9,417 nt of DNA from Rhodocyclales bacterium (GTDB taxonomy: Bacteria > Pseudomonadota > Gammaproteobacteria > Burkholderiales > Rhodocyclaceae). A program made the translations under genes and the position numbers. The stretch is from assembly GCA_021413665.1 (NCBI GenBank), contig JAIOPW010000133.1, forward strand, positions 1-9,417. The letters run 5' to 3'. The notes beneath the pieces are model-generated. The model saw only the letters and a list, made by a program, of their open reading frames with translations, was not told the origin of the DNA and searched no databases. Below, piece by piece: positions 1 to 6,799 of this stretch. How positions within the stretch are numbered: position 1 is the first letter of the stretch; every line of letters begins with the position of its first letter.

Positions 1-864
1 GATCTCGGCGTACTGTTCGAACGGGGTTGGGGTGTCAAGCAGGATTTTTTCGCAGCCGCGAGCTGGTACCGCAAGGCGGCTGATCAGGGCTATCTGCAGG
101 CGCAGACTAATCTCGGCTATCTCCATGAAACCGGCCAGGGCGTGGCGCGAGACTATGCAATGGCACTCTCGCTATACAGTCAGGCTGCGCAGCGCAACTG
201 GCCGCAGGCGCAGAACAATCTCGGCAGCCTCCACGAGAAGGGGCTCGGTGTGCAGCGAGACTATGGCAAGGCAATGACCTGGTACCGCAAGGCGGCGGAT
301 CAAGGTCTGGCGCAGGCGGAAACCAATGTCGGCTACATGCTGGAAACCGGGCGCGGCGTCCAGCGCGACGACGCGGCCGCCATGGTCTGGTATCGCAAGG
401 CCGCGGCGCAGGGCAATGCCCAGGCCGAAAACAACATCGGCACCCTTTACGAGCGCGGGCGCGGCGTGACGGCGGATCTGGCGACGGCGATCATCTGGTA
501 CCGCAAGGCGGCCGAACAGAAGAACCCACAGGCGCAAACCAATCTGGGTTTCCTCTACGCAGCCGGCCGCGGCGTGCCGCGCGACGACGTGCAGGCAGTC
601 AGACTGTTCCGCGCCGCTGCGGAGCAGGGCTTTGCCCAGGCCCAGAGCAATCTGGGTTTCATGCTCGCCGAGGGCAGGGCGGTCGAGCGCGACTATGTGG
701 CCGCCAGGGTCCTGTACGAGAAGGCCATCCAGCAGGGGTTGCCGCAAGCGATGATGCATCTGGCGGTGCTCTATGAAAGGGGGCGCGGCGTCGCCCAGGA
801 CAATAGTCTGGCTGTGACGTGGTATCGCCGCGCCGCCGAGGCCGGTTACCGGCCGGCGGCGCAG
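1..864 (+). repeat. Eight tandem 108-bp Sel1-encoding units
   Basis: The coding sequence is an exact 108-bp periodicity with eight complete units. Most units have diverged at DNA level, but the 17-mer TGGTACCGCAAGGCGGC recurs exactly at 64-80, 280-296 and 496-512, spaced 216 bp, i.e. every second unit. The intervening units carry diverged versions (for example TGGTATCGCAAGGCCGC at 388). Confidence 0.9.
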
Positions 865-951
865 CGCCTGTTTGCGGTCTATACCAATGGTCAATTGGGC
901 GAGCAGGTCGACCCCGTGCGCGCCAAACTCTGGGCCGACCGGGTGCAGTAG
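1..951 (+). CDS. Sel1-repeat (TPR-like) protein, 5' end outside window
   Basis: The frame is open from the first base to a TAG at 949-951, giving 316 visible residues; the true start and any signal peptide lie upstream. The visible protein is almost entirely tandem 36-residue Sel1 repeats: eight full units begin at nucleotides 1, 109, 217, 325, 433, 541, 649 and 757, and a degenerate capping unit begins at 865. Each unit has the form NLGxLxExGxGVxxDxxxAxxWYRKAAxQGxxxAQ, the helix-turn-helix pattern of Sel1-like solenoids. Such proteins act as scaffolds for protein-protein contacts, often in the envelope, secretion or signalling; the partner cannot be read from sequence. The next gene starts 3 bases after the stop, so the two are probably co-transcribed. 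The family is certain, the specific function unknown. Confidence 0.93.
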   Translation, partial: DLGVLFERGWGVKQDFFAAASWYRKAADQGYLQAQTNLGYLHETGQGVARDYAMALSLYSQAAQRNWPQAQNNLGSLHEKGLGVQRDYGKAMTWYRKAADQGLAQAETNVGYMLETGRGVQRDDAAAMVWYRKAAAQGNAQAENNIGTLYERGRGVTADLATAIIWYRKAAEQKNPQAQTNLGFLYAAGRGVPRDDVQAVRLFRAAAEQGFAQAQSNLGFMLAEGRAVERDYVAARVLYEKAIQQGLPQAMMHLAVLYERGRGVAQDNSLAVTWYRRAAEAGYRPAAQRLFAVYTNGQLGEQVDPVRAKLWADRVQ

Positions 952-954
952 TCC

Positions 955-2697
955 GTGCCATCTAGGTTCGACCGCCTGCTCCTGGTGTTGCCGGGATGGC
1001 TCGCTTTCATGCTCTATCTGCCGACCTTGTCCCATGGCTTTGTCTGGGATGACACTTATTTCCTGACCGACCTTCCCTTTCTGCGCGATCCGGATTTGTG
1101 GTGGCGGCAGATCGGCGAGCCATTGTTTGTCTCACGCAATTATTTTCGACCGCTGCCGCTGCTGACCTTCGTCGTCGAGGCCCGGCTTGGCGGACTTGAT
1201 CCTTTTCTCTTCCATCTCACCAACATCATGCTGCACGCCGCAAACACGACGCTGGTGGTGTTACTGACCCGCGCTGTGGTCCCGGCGGGCGTCGTGGCTG
1301 CCGCTATCGCGGGCCTGCTGTTCGCCATTCACCCGGTGCTGGTGGAAAGCGTTGCATGGATATCGGACCGCTTCGACCTGATGATGGTTTTCTTCGCCCT
1401 GCTCGCACTTTTCCTCGACTACCGCCTGGTGCGTCCGAACATGCGTGCGACGGTCGTCGGCCTGCTTTTCATGGCGGCCCTGTTATGCAAGGAAACTGCC
1501 ATCGTGCTGCTGGTTCTGTTGCCGCTCTGGCAGGCAATGGGAATTGCGACCGATGCGGAATGGAAGACGTGGCCGCGACGGCTCCTGGCCAACGGAGATG
1601 TCAAGGTCTGGGCGGCACTGCTGTTGGCACTGCTCGCCTACCTGGTGCTGCGCCATGCCGCGCTCGGCTATTTTTACCAGAACGACTCGGCAATGGTGCG
1701 CGGCAGCTTCCTTCAGCACCTGTTGCTGATTGGCAAGACCTTCGGCTGGTACGTTGTGCTGGCGGTATGGCCATTTGGGCTGGCGTTGCCGGTCCATCCG
1801 GCGCAGACGCCCGTGGCAACCGGCGACGTGGGGGCATGGCTGGGTCTTGCGGGACTGGTCATTGCCTTCGCGACCCTCGCTTTGGTGCTTTTGCGCAAAC
1901 CGGAGGCGCGTCGGCCCGCGCTTGCTGGCGTCATGACACTCGCGGCGCTGGCCCCGGTATCGAATCTTGTCCCGCTGACCATCGGCGACAATCTGGTGCA
2001 TGACCGCTACCTGATTCTCCCCCTCGCATTCCTCGTTCTTGTGCTGGTGCTGACCTGGGACGCACGCAGGCACCTGAGCTTCTTTGCGGTTCTGGTTGGC
2101 TGGGTGGTCGCGGCACTGATCACGGTGGTCGGGCTGGTTCCCCACTGGGAGAACAACCTGACCTTATGGAGCTGGGCTTATGTGCAGCAGCCAGGATCGC
2201 GCATTGCCCGTGAAAACTACGTGGCGGCACTGGTCAATGCGAACCGGAACGAAGAGACCGTTGCCGTCGCGCGCATGCATCTGGCCGGCACCCCGGATGT
2301 TCCCGAGACCACACACAATCTCGCTTTGGCGCTTGCGCGGCTTGGAGAATATGCCGAGGCGGAACGCATCGTCCGTCGCGCGATCCAACTGTATCCGGGA
2401 AAAGGGCCCAAGGGTCGCCTCGACTTCAGCGAGGCGTACAACCTGCTTGGCTACATTCATCTCAAGCAGGGCCGGAATCGTGAAGCAGAGCAGTCCCTGC
2501 GCGAATCGATAGCGCTTGCGCCCTATCTCACCCGGCCCCACTACAATCTGGCCTTGCTGCTATTCGAACGCGGCGATCTGGAAGGCGGTGACAGGGAACT
2601 TGCCTTTGCCGTGCGCTATGGGAACCCCGAACTGGCGGAAGCCCATCAGCGCCTGGGCAGCGAGGCGAGGAAGAGAGGGCAGGCGAAGCCGGACTGA
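955..2697 (+). CDS. Polytopic GT-C/TMTC-like membrane protein with C-terminal TPR domain
   Basis: This 580-residue protein has a hydrophobic N-terminal part (about residues 8-400, roughly nine to eleven membrane segments) and a C-terminal TPR part (about 418-575). It resembles the TMTC/DUF1736-type GT-C superfamily, which includes lipid-linked-sugar glycosyltransferases. An Asp-Asp pair (D32-D33, in GFVWDD) sits after the first membrane segment, where GT-C enzymes carry acidic catalytic residues. NYFRPLP (62-68) and HPVLVESVAWISDRFD are also typical of the family. TPR units are visible near residues 453-482, 492-523 and 525-557. A likely role is envelope glycosylation, with TPRs binding the acceptor or partners; this is inferred. 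The start is the GTG at 955, because the preceding in-frame codon but one is the stop of the Sel1 gene. No good Shine-Dalgarno is seen, so translation is probably coupled. An internal ATG at 1009 would remove the first membrane segment and is less likely. Confidence 0.85.
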   Translation: MPSRFDRLLLVLPGWLAFMLYLPTLSHGFVWDDTYFLTDLPFLRDPDLWWRQIGEPLFVSRNYFRPLPLLTFVVEARLGGLDPFLFHLTNIMLHAANTTLVVLLTRAVVPAGVVAAAIAGLLFAIHPVLVESVAWISDRFDLMMVFFALLALFLDYRLVRPNMRATVVGLLFMAALLCKETAIVLLVLLPLWQAMGIATDAEWKTWPRRLLANGDVKVWAALLLALLAYLVLRHAALGYFYQNDSAMVRGSFLQHLLLIGKTFGWYVVLAVWPFGLALPVHPAQTPVATGDVGAWLGLAGLVIAFATLALVLLRKPEARRPALAGVMTLAALAPVSNLVPLTIGDNLVHDRYLILPLAFLVLVLVLTWDARRHLSFFAVLVGWVVAALITVVGLVPHWENNLTLWSWAYVQQPGSRIARENYVAALVNANRNEETVAVARMHLAGTPDVPETTHNLALALARLGEYAEAERIVRRAIQLYPGKGPKGRLDFSEAYNLLGYIHLKQGRNREAEQSLRESIALAPYLTRPHYNLALLLFERGDLEGGDRELAFAVRYGNPELAEAHQRLGSEARKRGQAKPD

Positions 2698-2722
2698 TGC
2701 AGCAGTGTTTGTCGTACGGAGA

Positions 2723-3481
2723 TTATTGCGCCTTGATCTTCGCTTCATAGCGGGCAATGATCTTTGCATGGGCGCCATCGCGCTTCATCGTATCCAGCGC
2801 CTTCTGCAATTTGTCCGCTGTTGCTTGCGGCAGGCTCGGCTGGCAGGCAAGGTAGTTCTCCGATGTCTCGAACACCCAGACCGGAGAAACGTCCTTTACC
2901 CCGGTCTTGGCAGCGACATAAGCGCCGGTGTAGTAGCCCGTTACCCAGAGGTCGATCTTGTCGGCCTCGGTCCGGTTCAGGGTGAGCTTCGACGGATTCG
3001 TCGCGTCGTCAGCCGCGGGAACGCGGAAGGTGACCGCCAGATCCTTGAGATAGCGCTCCTTGGCGTCGCCCGCCAGCACGCCGACGCGGTACTGCTTGAA
3101 ATCTTCGGGGCGGGACAGTGTTCCCTTGAAGCCCTTCCTGGCGAACGCTGCCCACTTGTTCTCCACGATCGGTCCGATCCATTTGAAGAGCCGTTCGCGG
3201 TTCTCGGTGCGCGAGGTGCTGTAGATGCAGGTGTTGGGATAAATCTGCGCCCGGTCGTAGGCGTCCTTCCATGACAGCACTTCGTCTTTGCGGGCAATGC
3301 CGGCGCGTTTGAAGACCTCATTGACGACTTCCACGGCCATCCCCGTCAGCTGCTTGTTCTCCAGGTACTGGAAGGGATAGGCGTCTTCGGTCAGCAGGGT
3401 CAGGGTCTGCGCCGAAGCGATGCCGGACGTGGCGGCGAGCAGCGTAAGAAGCAGTACGAGGCGGTGTGGTTTGGCATTCAT
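2723..3481 (-). CDS. Periplasmic solute-binding protein, SBP_bac_3 family
   Basis: The protein has 252 residues from the preferred start. The signal peptide is clear: a basic n-region (MNAKPHR), a hydrophobic core (LVLLLTLLAATSGI) and an ASA-Q cleavage site after residue 24. The mature protein has the family 3 layout: an opening TLLTEDAYPFQY strand, a central SRTENRERLFKW segment (the usual T-x-x-R-x-x-x-F region), a VGVLAGDAKERYL lobe-crossing strand and KIDLWVTG near the hinge. These proteins bind amino acids or other small polar ligands in the periplasm for an ABC importer or a sensor. No permease or ATPase gene is adjacent, so the partner is unknown. Two mature-domain cysteines, in TCIYS and LACQPS, could form a disulfide. 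An ATG four codons upstream (3493) is possible, but the GGAG at 3488-3491 lies 6 bases before the ATG at 3481 and favours the shorter form. It is convergent with the preceding gene, with a 25-bp gap and no visible terminator. Confidence 0.85.
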   Translation of the reverse strand: MNAKPHRLVLLLTLLAATSGIASAQTLTLLTEDAYPFQYLENKQLTGMAVEVVNEVFKRAGIARKDEVLSWKDAYDRAQIYPNTCIYSTSRTENRERLFKWIGPIVENKWAAFARKGFKGTLSRPEDFKQYRVGVLAGDAKERYLKDLAVTFRVPAADDATNPSKLTLNRTEADKIDLWVTGYYTGAYVAAKTGVKDVSPVWVFETSENYLACQPSLPQATADKLQKALDTMKRDGAHAKIIARYEAKIKAQ

Positions 3482-3487
3482 CATCTT

Positions 3488-3491
3488 CTCC
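3488..3491 (-). promoter_or_regulatory. Shine-Dalgarno of the solute-binding protein gene
   Basis: GGAG on the minus strand lies 6 bases before the ATG at 3481-3479. It overlaps the first codons of the longer alternative reading (ATG at 3493), which itself has no upstream Shine-Dalgarno. This decides the start in favour of 3481. Confidence 0.6.
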
Positions 3492-3638
3492 ATGCGTTCG
3501 CTTGTTTTGCCAGGGGGTCCGGGTGTGCCGCGCGGAGTGGCGCCGGGTCTCGAACAAAGAGTCGGCGCTCACGATACGCCAAAATATGCCTTCTGGGAAC
3601 AGGCCGGGCGTCGGCTAGCGGGAACGGATGTCCTGCCT

Positions 3639-3728
3639 TGGCGGAAGCGGTGAGATTCGAACTCACGAACGCCTTGCGACGTTGCCGGTTTTCAAGACCG
3701 GTGCAATCGACCACTCTGCCACGCTTCC
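3639..3728 (-). tRNA. tRNA-Ser(UGA)
   Basis: The gene is 90 nt on the minus strand including an encoded CCA (3639-3641). The acceptor stem GGAAGCG (3728-3722) pairs with CGCTTCC (3649-3643), and the discriminator is G. The anticodon stem is CCGGT/ACCGG around loop CTTGAAA, giving anticodon TGA (3694-3692), which decodes UCA. A long variable arm with complementary AACG/CGTT ends is typical of class II serine tRNAs. The T arm is GTGAG-TTCGAAT-CTCAC. It lies 48 bp downstream of the crotonase-family gene on the same strand and appears to have its own promoter. No integrase or duplicated 3' end is nearby, so there is no sign that it serves as an attachment site here. Confidence 0.97.
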
Positions 3729-3740
3729 TTCGGGTCGCGG

Positions 3741-3746
3741 ATTTTA
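3741..3746 (-). promoter_or_regulatory. Candidate -10 box of the tRNA-Ser promoter
   Basis: TAAAAT on the minus strand lies 12 bases upstream of the mature tRNA 5' end and is followed by a GC-rich discriminator (CCGCGACCC), a pattern common for stable-RNA promoters. No convincing -35 is seen at the usual distance. A small stem-loop CAGGC-GACA-GCCTG (3761-3748) occupies the spacer region. Transcription by read-through from the upstream operon is also possible. Confidence 0.4.
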
Positions 3747-3776
3747 ACAGGCTGTCGCCTGCACTTTTCGCCGCAC

Positions 3777-4547
3777 CTAATTGAATTGCGAGAAATCCGG
3801 TTTGCGCTTGCCGAAGAAGGCGGCGAAGGCTTCCTTGGCGTCGGGCGAGACCAGGCGCTGACGGAAGACTTCGGCTTCGAAGCGCATGGTGTCGTTGATC
3901 AGGCTCTGCTGCGCGCGCTTCATCAACTGCTTGGTCAGTCGCAGTGATGCAGCGGGTTGCGTGGTCAGCTTGTGGCAGCGTTCCAGCGCATGGTCGAGCA
4001 CCGTGCCGTCGGGCACCACGGCGTTGACGATGCCGGCCTCGAGCGCAACCTGGGCGGAAAACACTTCTCCCAGCATCAACATCTCCGCCGCCCGGGCCTG
4101 GCCGACGCGCAGCGGCAGCAGCAGGCTCGACGCGGCTTCCGGCGTCAGACCGAGGTTGGCGAAGGGCAGGGCGAAGCGCGCACCGCTTCCGGCATAGACC
4201 AGGTCGCAGTGCAGCAGCATGGTGGTGCCGACGCCGATCGCGACGCCTTCGACCGCGGCGACGAAGGGCTTTTGCAGGTTGGCGAAGCCCTCGATGAACT
4301 GGTACACCGGCGCGCTGTCGTCCATCGGCGGCGTTTCGAGGAAGTCGGCCAGGTCGTTGCCTGCGGTGAAGTTGCCGCCGGCACCCGAGATCAGGATCAC
4401 GCGCACCGCCGGATCGGCCTCGGCGCGCGCCAGCGCGTCGGCCATGATCCGGTACATCTCCGCGGTCAGCGCGTTTTTCTTTTCCGGGCGCGCCAGTTCG
4501 ATGCGGAACACGCCGCCGGCCACGTCGATGCGGACCGTCTCGCTCAT
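3777..4547 (-). CDS. Enoyl-CoA hydratase/isomerase (crotonase) family, probable isomerase
   Basis: This is a complete 256-residue crotonase-fold protein acting on acyl-CoA thioesters in the cytoplasm. The first oxyanion-hole segment is FTAGNDLADF (60-69) and the second is EGVAIGVGTT (100-109). Aligned by eye to classical hydratases, both catalytic glutamates (E144 and E164 of the rat enzyme) are replaced, by T109 and F129. A glutamate instead lies at E137 in NLGLTPEAASS, matching the position I recall for the catalytic Glu of yeast Eci1 and mammalian ECI2-type delta3,delta2-enoyl-CoA isomerases. Isomerase activity is therefore more likely than hydration, though this is inference. The start overlaps the stop of the GST-like gene by 4 bases (ATGA, 4547-4544), so translation is coupled. 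It is the last gene of the ligase operon. A weak AAGG-type Shine-Dalgarno precedes the ATG. Confidence 0.9.
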   Translation of the reverse strand: MSETVRIDVAGGVFRIELARPEKKNALTAEMYRIMADALARAEADPAVRVILISGAGGNFTAGNDLADFLETPPMDDSAPVYQFIEGFANLQKPFVAAVEGVAIGVGTTMLLHCDLVYAGSGARFALPFANLGLTPEAASSLLLPLRVGQARAAEMLMLGEVFSAQVALEAGIVNAVVPDGTVLDHALERCHKLTTQPAASLRLTKQLMKRAQQSLINDTMRFEAEVFRQRLVSPDAKEAFAAFFGKRKPDFSQFN

Positions 4548-5209
4548 TTCTTGCCTTTCGACATGAAGGCTTCCATGGCGGCCTTGCGGTCCTCGTTCAC
4601 CTTCTGTGCGTGCGGCCGTTCGCTTATCAGCTTGAGGTAGGGCTTGGCCTGCGGCAGCAGATCATCGAGGAAGTCGCGCTGGTAGATCTTGCGCGTGGCC
4701 TGGCTGATCAGCGGCAGGTGCACCCAGGCGGCGCAGTCGGCGTGGGTGAAGTGCTCGCCGCAGATGAAGGGCGAGAAGCGGGCCAGGCGCACCAGGCTGC
4801 GCAGGCCCTTTTCCAGCAGGGGCGCGACTTCCTTTTTGGTCTCATCGGATACCGTGCCGCCGAAGAAGGCTTCTGCATACAAGCGGCGCGCTGGCAGTTC
4901 GAGGTGCAATTCGATGTGCTCGATCAGCTCGCGGCAGCGGGCGCGCTCGAAGGCGTCCCTGGGATAGAGCGCCGGCTCGGGCCAGTTATCCTCGATGAAC
5001 TCGGTGAGCACCTGCGACTCGCTCAGCACGCCGCGCGTGGTGCGCAGGAAGGGCACCTTGCCCATCGGCGATTCGCTCAGGACCTCTTCGTTCTGCGAGG
5101 GATAAACGACCGCTTCGGTGAAGGGAACGTTCTTCTCCAGCAGGGACAGTTTGACCTTGTTGTAGTAGTTGCTGACGGCAAAGCCGCACAGGCTGATCGG
5201 TGTAGTCAC
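4544..5209 (-). CDS. Glutathione S-transferase family protein
   Basis: From the GTG at 5209 the protein has 221 residues, normal for cytosolic GSTs. Residues 1-75 form the thioredoxin-fold domain: a GFAVSNYYNKVKL motif with S13 at the site of the usual catalytic serine or cysteine, SPMGKVPFL with the cis-proline P53, and E64-S65 of the ESQVL motif that holds the glutathione gamma-glutamyl group. Residues 86-205 form the all-helical domain, with D158 in FTHADCAAW as the conserved helix N-cap. It may conjugate or isomerise an electrophilic intermediate using glutathione, or be a non-enzymatic accessory; the substrate is unknown. GTG is chosen because GGAG at 5219-5216 sits 6 bases upstream and the start lies 1 base after the ligase TGA (5213-5211). 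A longer open frame from 5302 would run deep into the ligase gene and has an unrelated N-terminus. Confidence 0.9.
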   Translation of the reverse strand: MTTPISLCGFAVSNYYNKVKLSLLEKNVPFTEAVVYPSQNEEVLSESPMGKVPFLRTTRGVLSESQVLTEFIEDNWPEPALYPRDAFERARCRELIEHIELHLELPARRLYAEAFFGGTVSDETKKEVAPLLEKGLRSLVRLARFSPFICGEHFTHADCAAWVHLPLISQATRKIYQRDFLDDLLPQAKPYLKLISERPHAQKVNEDRKAAMEAFMSKGKK

Positions 5210-5210
5210 A

Positions 5211-6722
5211 TCAGGCTCCAGGGAATCGATAATCGCGCAGGCGGTCGCGCAGTTGCAGTTTGGAAAGCTTGCCGGTGGCGGTGTGCGGCAGGTCGTCGAC
5301 AAAAATCACGTCGTCGGGTATCCACCACTTGGCCACCTTGCCTTCGTAGAAGGCGATCAGCTCGTCGCGAGTCACCTCCTGTCCGGCCTTTTTCACTACC
5401 ACGAGCAGCGGGCGCTCGTCCCATTTCGGATGGGCCGCGCCGATCACGGCGGCTTCGGTGACCGCAGGGTGGGCAACAGCGATGTTCTCCAGGTCGATCG
5501 AGGAAATCCATTCGCCGCCCGACTTGATGACGTCCTTCGAGCGGTCGGTGATCTGCATGTAGCCGTCGGGGTCGATGGTGGCGACGTCGCCGGTGGGGAA
5601 CCAGCCGTCGCGCAGGGCGTTTTCTTCGCTGCGGAAATAGCCGCTGGTGATCCACGGACCGCGCACCAGCAGGTCGCCGAAGGCTTTGCCGTCGTTGGGC
5701 AGGGTGTTGCCGTCGCCGTCGACGATCTTCATCTCGACGCCGAAGATGCTGCGGCCCTGCTTCAAACGGATGCGGTCGCGTTCCTCGGCCGGCAGCGCCA
5801 TGTGTTTCTGCTTGTAGGTGTTTACCGTGCCCAGCGGGCTCATCTCGGTCATGCCCCAGGCGTGCAGCACGGTGATGTCGAACTCCCGGTCGAAGGTGCG
5901 GATCATGGCCGGGGGCGCGGCCGAGCCGCCGAACATCGAATACAGGCTGGCGCCGTCGAGGTGCGGGCCGGGCATCACCAGCTTGGCGCCGGTCAGCGAG
6001 CAGGCGTAGGGCAGGCCCCATGCATTGACGTGGAACATCGGCACCACCGGCAGGATGCAGTCGCGCGCCGAGGCGCCGAGGCCGTCGGGCAGGCTGGAAC
6101 CATAGGCATGCAGCACCGTGGAGCGGTGCGAGTAGAGCACACCCTTGGGATTCCCGGTGGTACCCGAGGTGTAGCACAGCGACGAGGCCGTGTTCTCGTC
6201 GAATTCCGGCCATTCGTAGTCGTCGCCTTGCGCCGCCAGCAACTCTTCGTAGCACAGCAGCCCGGGAATCGCGTTAGCCGGCATTTCATCCCGGCCGCAC
6301 ATGGCGATCCAGCCCTTGACGCCGGGACAGTGCGGCACCAATGCCTCGACCAGGCCGGCGAAATTCACGTCGAAGAAAACGAAGCGGTCGTCGGCGTGGT
6401 TGGCTATGTAGGTGATCTGTTCGGGGAACAGGCGCGGATTGATGGTGTGGCAGATGGCGGCCATGCCCGAGACGGCAAAGTAAATCTCGAAATGCCGATG
6501 GGTATTCCAGGCCAGCGTGCCGATGCGGTCTTCGGCCTTGACGCCCAGCGACAGCAGCACACGCGCCAACTCGCGCGAGCGACGGTGCGCATCGCCATAG
6601 GTGTAGCGGTGGGTTCCCCCGACCGGCAGGCGGGATACGATCTCCGTATCGTTGTGGTTCTGCGCGGCGTGCTGCAGGAGCGCGGAAATCATCAGCGGCC
6701 GGTTCATCATCAAGCCTAGCAT
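5211..6722 (-). CDS. Fatty-acyl-CoA ligase (AMP-forming), apparently internally deleted
   Basis: The 503-residue protein belongs to the acyl-adenylate-forming ligases (fatty acid or methylthiopropionate-CoA ligase-like). It would activate a carboxylate with ATP and join it to CoA. Recognisable motifs in order are: P-loop YTSGTTGNPKG (184-194), gate motif VPMFHVNAWGLPY (227-239), HAWGMTEMSP (288-297), TGDVATIDPDGY (377-388), ITDRSKDVIKSGGEWIS (391-407), and the C-terminal lysine in TATGKLSK (K485). Between LDGASLYSMF and GGSAAPPAM (residues 264/265, nucleotides about 5930) the roughly 40 residues carrying the usual VTFSAGVPTVW segment are missing, and the length is about 40 short of the usual 540-550. 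The frame is kept. The start at ATG 6722 fits the family N-terminus MLGLMxNRPL and has AGGAG at 6735-6731, 8 bases upstream; the ATG at 6860 is rejected. It is first in the operon with the GST-like and isomerase-like genes. Confidence 0.9.
   Translation of the reverse strand: MLGLMMNRPLMISALLQHAAQNHNDTEIVSRLPVGGTHRYTYGDAHRRSRELARVLLSLGVKAEDRIGTLAWNTHRHFEIYFAVSGMAAICHTINPRLFPEQITYIANHADDRFVFFDVNFAGLVEALVPHCPGVKGWIAMCGRDEMPANAIPGLLCYEELLAAQGDDYEWPEFDENTASSLCYTSGTTGNPKGVLYSHRSTVLHAYGSSLPDGLGASARDCILPVVPMFHVNAWGLPYACSLTGAKLVMPGPHLDGASLYSMFGGSAAPPAMIRTFDREFDITVLHAWGMTEMSPLGTVNTYKQKHMALPAEERDRIRLKQGRSIFGVEMKIVDGDGNTLPNDGKAFGDLLVRGPWITSGYFRSEENALRDGWFPTGDVATIDPDGYMQITDRSKDVIKSGGEWISSIDLENIAVAHPAVTEAAVIGAAHPKWDERPLLVVVKKAGQEVTRDELIAFYEGKVAKWWIPDDVIFVDDLPHTATGKLSKLQLRDRLRDYRFPGA
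5216..5219 (-). promoter_or_regulatory. Shine-Dalgarno fixing the GTG start of the GST-like gene
   Basis: GGAG within the last codons of the ligase gene lies 6 bases before GTG 5209-5207. It supports the non-ATG start and translational coupling with the ligase. An ATG formed by bases 5211-5209 is out of frame and cannot be the start. Confidence 0.65.
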
Positions 6723-6770
6723 TTGTCGTTCTCCTCTCTGTTGTTCTGGTCGAAAGCCAGATTGACGGCA

Positions 6771-6799
6771 ACCATAGCATTTGAATTCCTGCGAGACAA
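6771..6799 (-). promoter_or_regulatory. Candidate sigma70 promoter of the acyl-CoA ligase operon
   Basis: On the minus strand TTGTCT (6799-6794) and TATGGT (6776-6771) are separated by 17 bases. A TG one base before the -10 makes it an extended -10 promoter. The start of transcription would fall near 6764, giving a leader of about 42 nt to the ATG at 6722. Confidence 0.55.

Noticed and set aside
172..1035. A 287-codon open frame on the minus strand across the Sel1 gene
   Set aside because: Its periodicity mirrors the Sel1 repeats in antisense, it has no family resemblance, and it overlaps a clearly real gene.
1483..2145. A 220-codon minus-strand frame inside the GT-C gene
   Set aside because: It is antisense to a membrane protein with conserved motifs and its Gln/His/Arg-rich translation matches no family.
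2698..2722. Bidirectional terminator between the convergent GT-C and solute-binding protein genes
   Set aside because: The 25-bp gap contains no inverted repeat or T-run.
3639..3728. tRNA-Ser as an integration site of a mobile element
   Set aside because: No integrase, no duplicated tRNA 3' end and no composition shift is visible on either side.
3748..3761. Stem-loop CAGGC-GACA-GCCTG after the crotonase gene as a terminator
   Set aside because: The stem is only 5 bp and is followed by TTAAAAT rather than a T-run; it lies in the tRNA promoter region.
3957..4640. A 227-codon plus-strand frame opposite the crotonase gene
   Set aside because: Low-complexity His/Arg/Ala/Gly-rich translation typical of a GC-driven shadow; the opposite strand encodes a recognised enzyme.
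5169..6719. A 516-codon open frame on the plus strand opposite the ligase and GST genes
   Set aside because: It is antisense to proteins with conserved catalytic motifs; the long open frame comes from high GC at third codon positions. Its translation has no recognisable domain.
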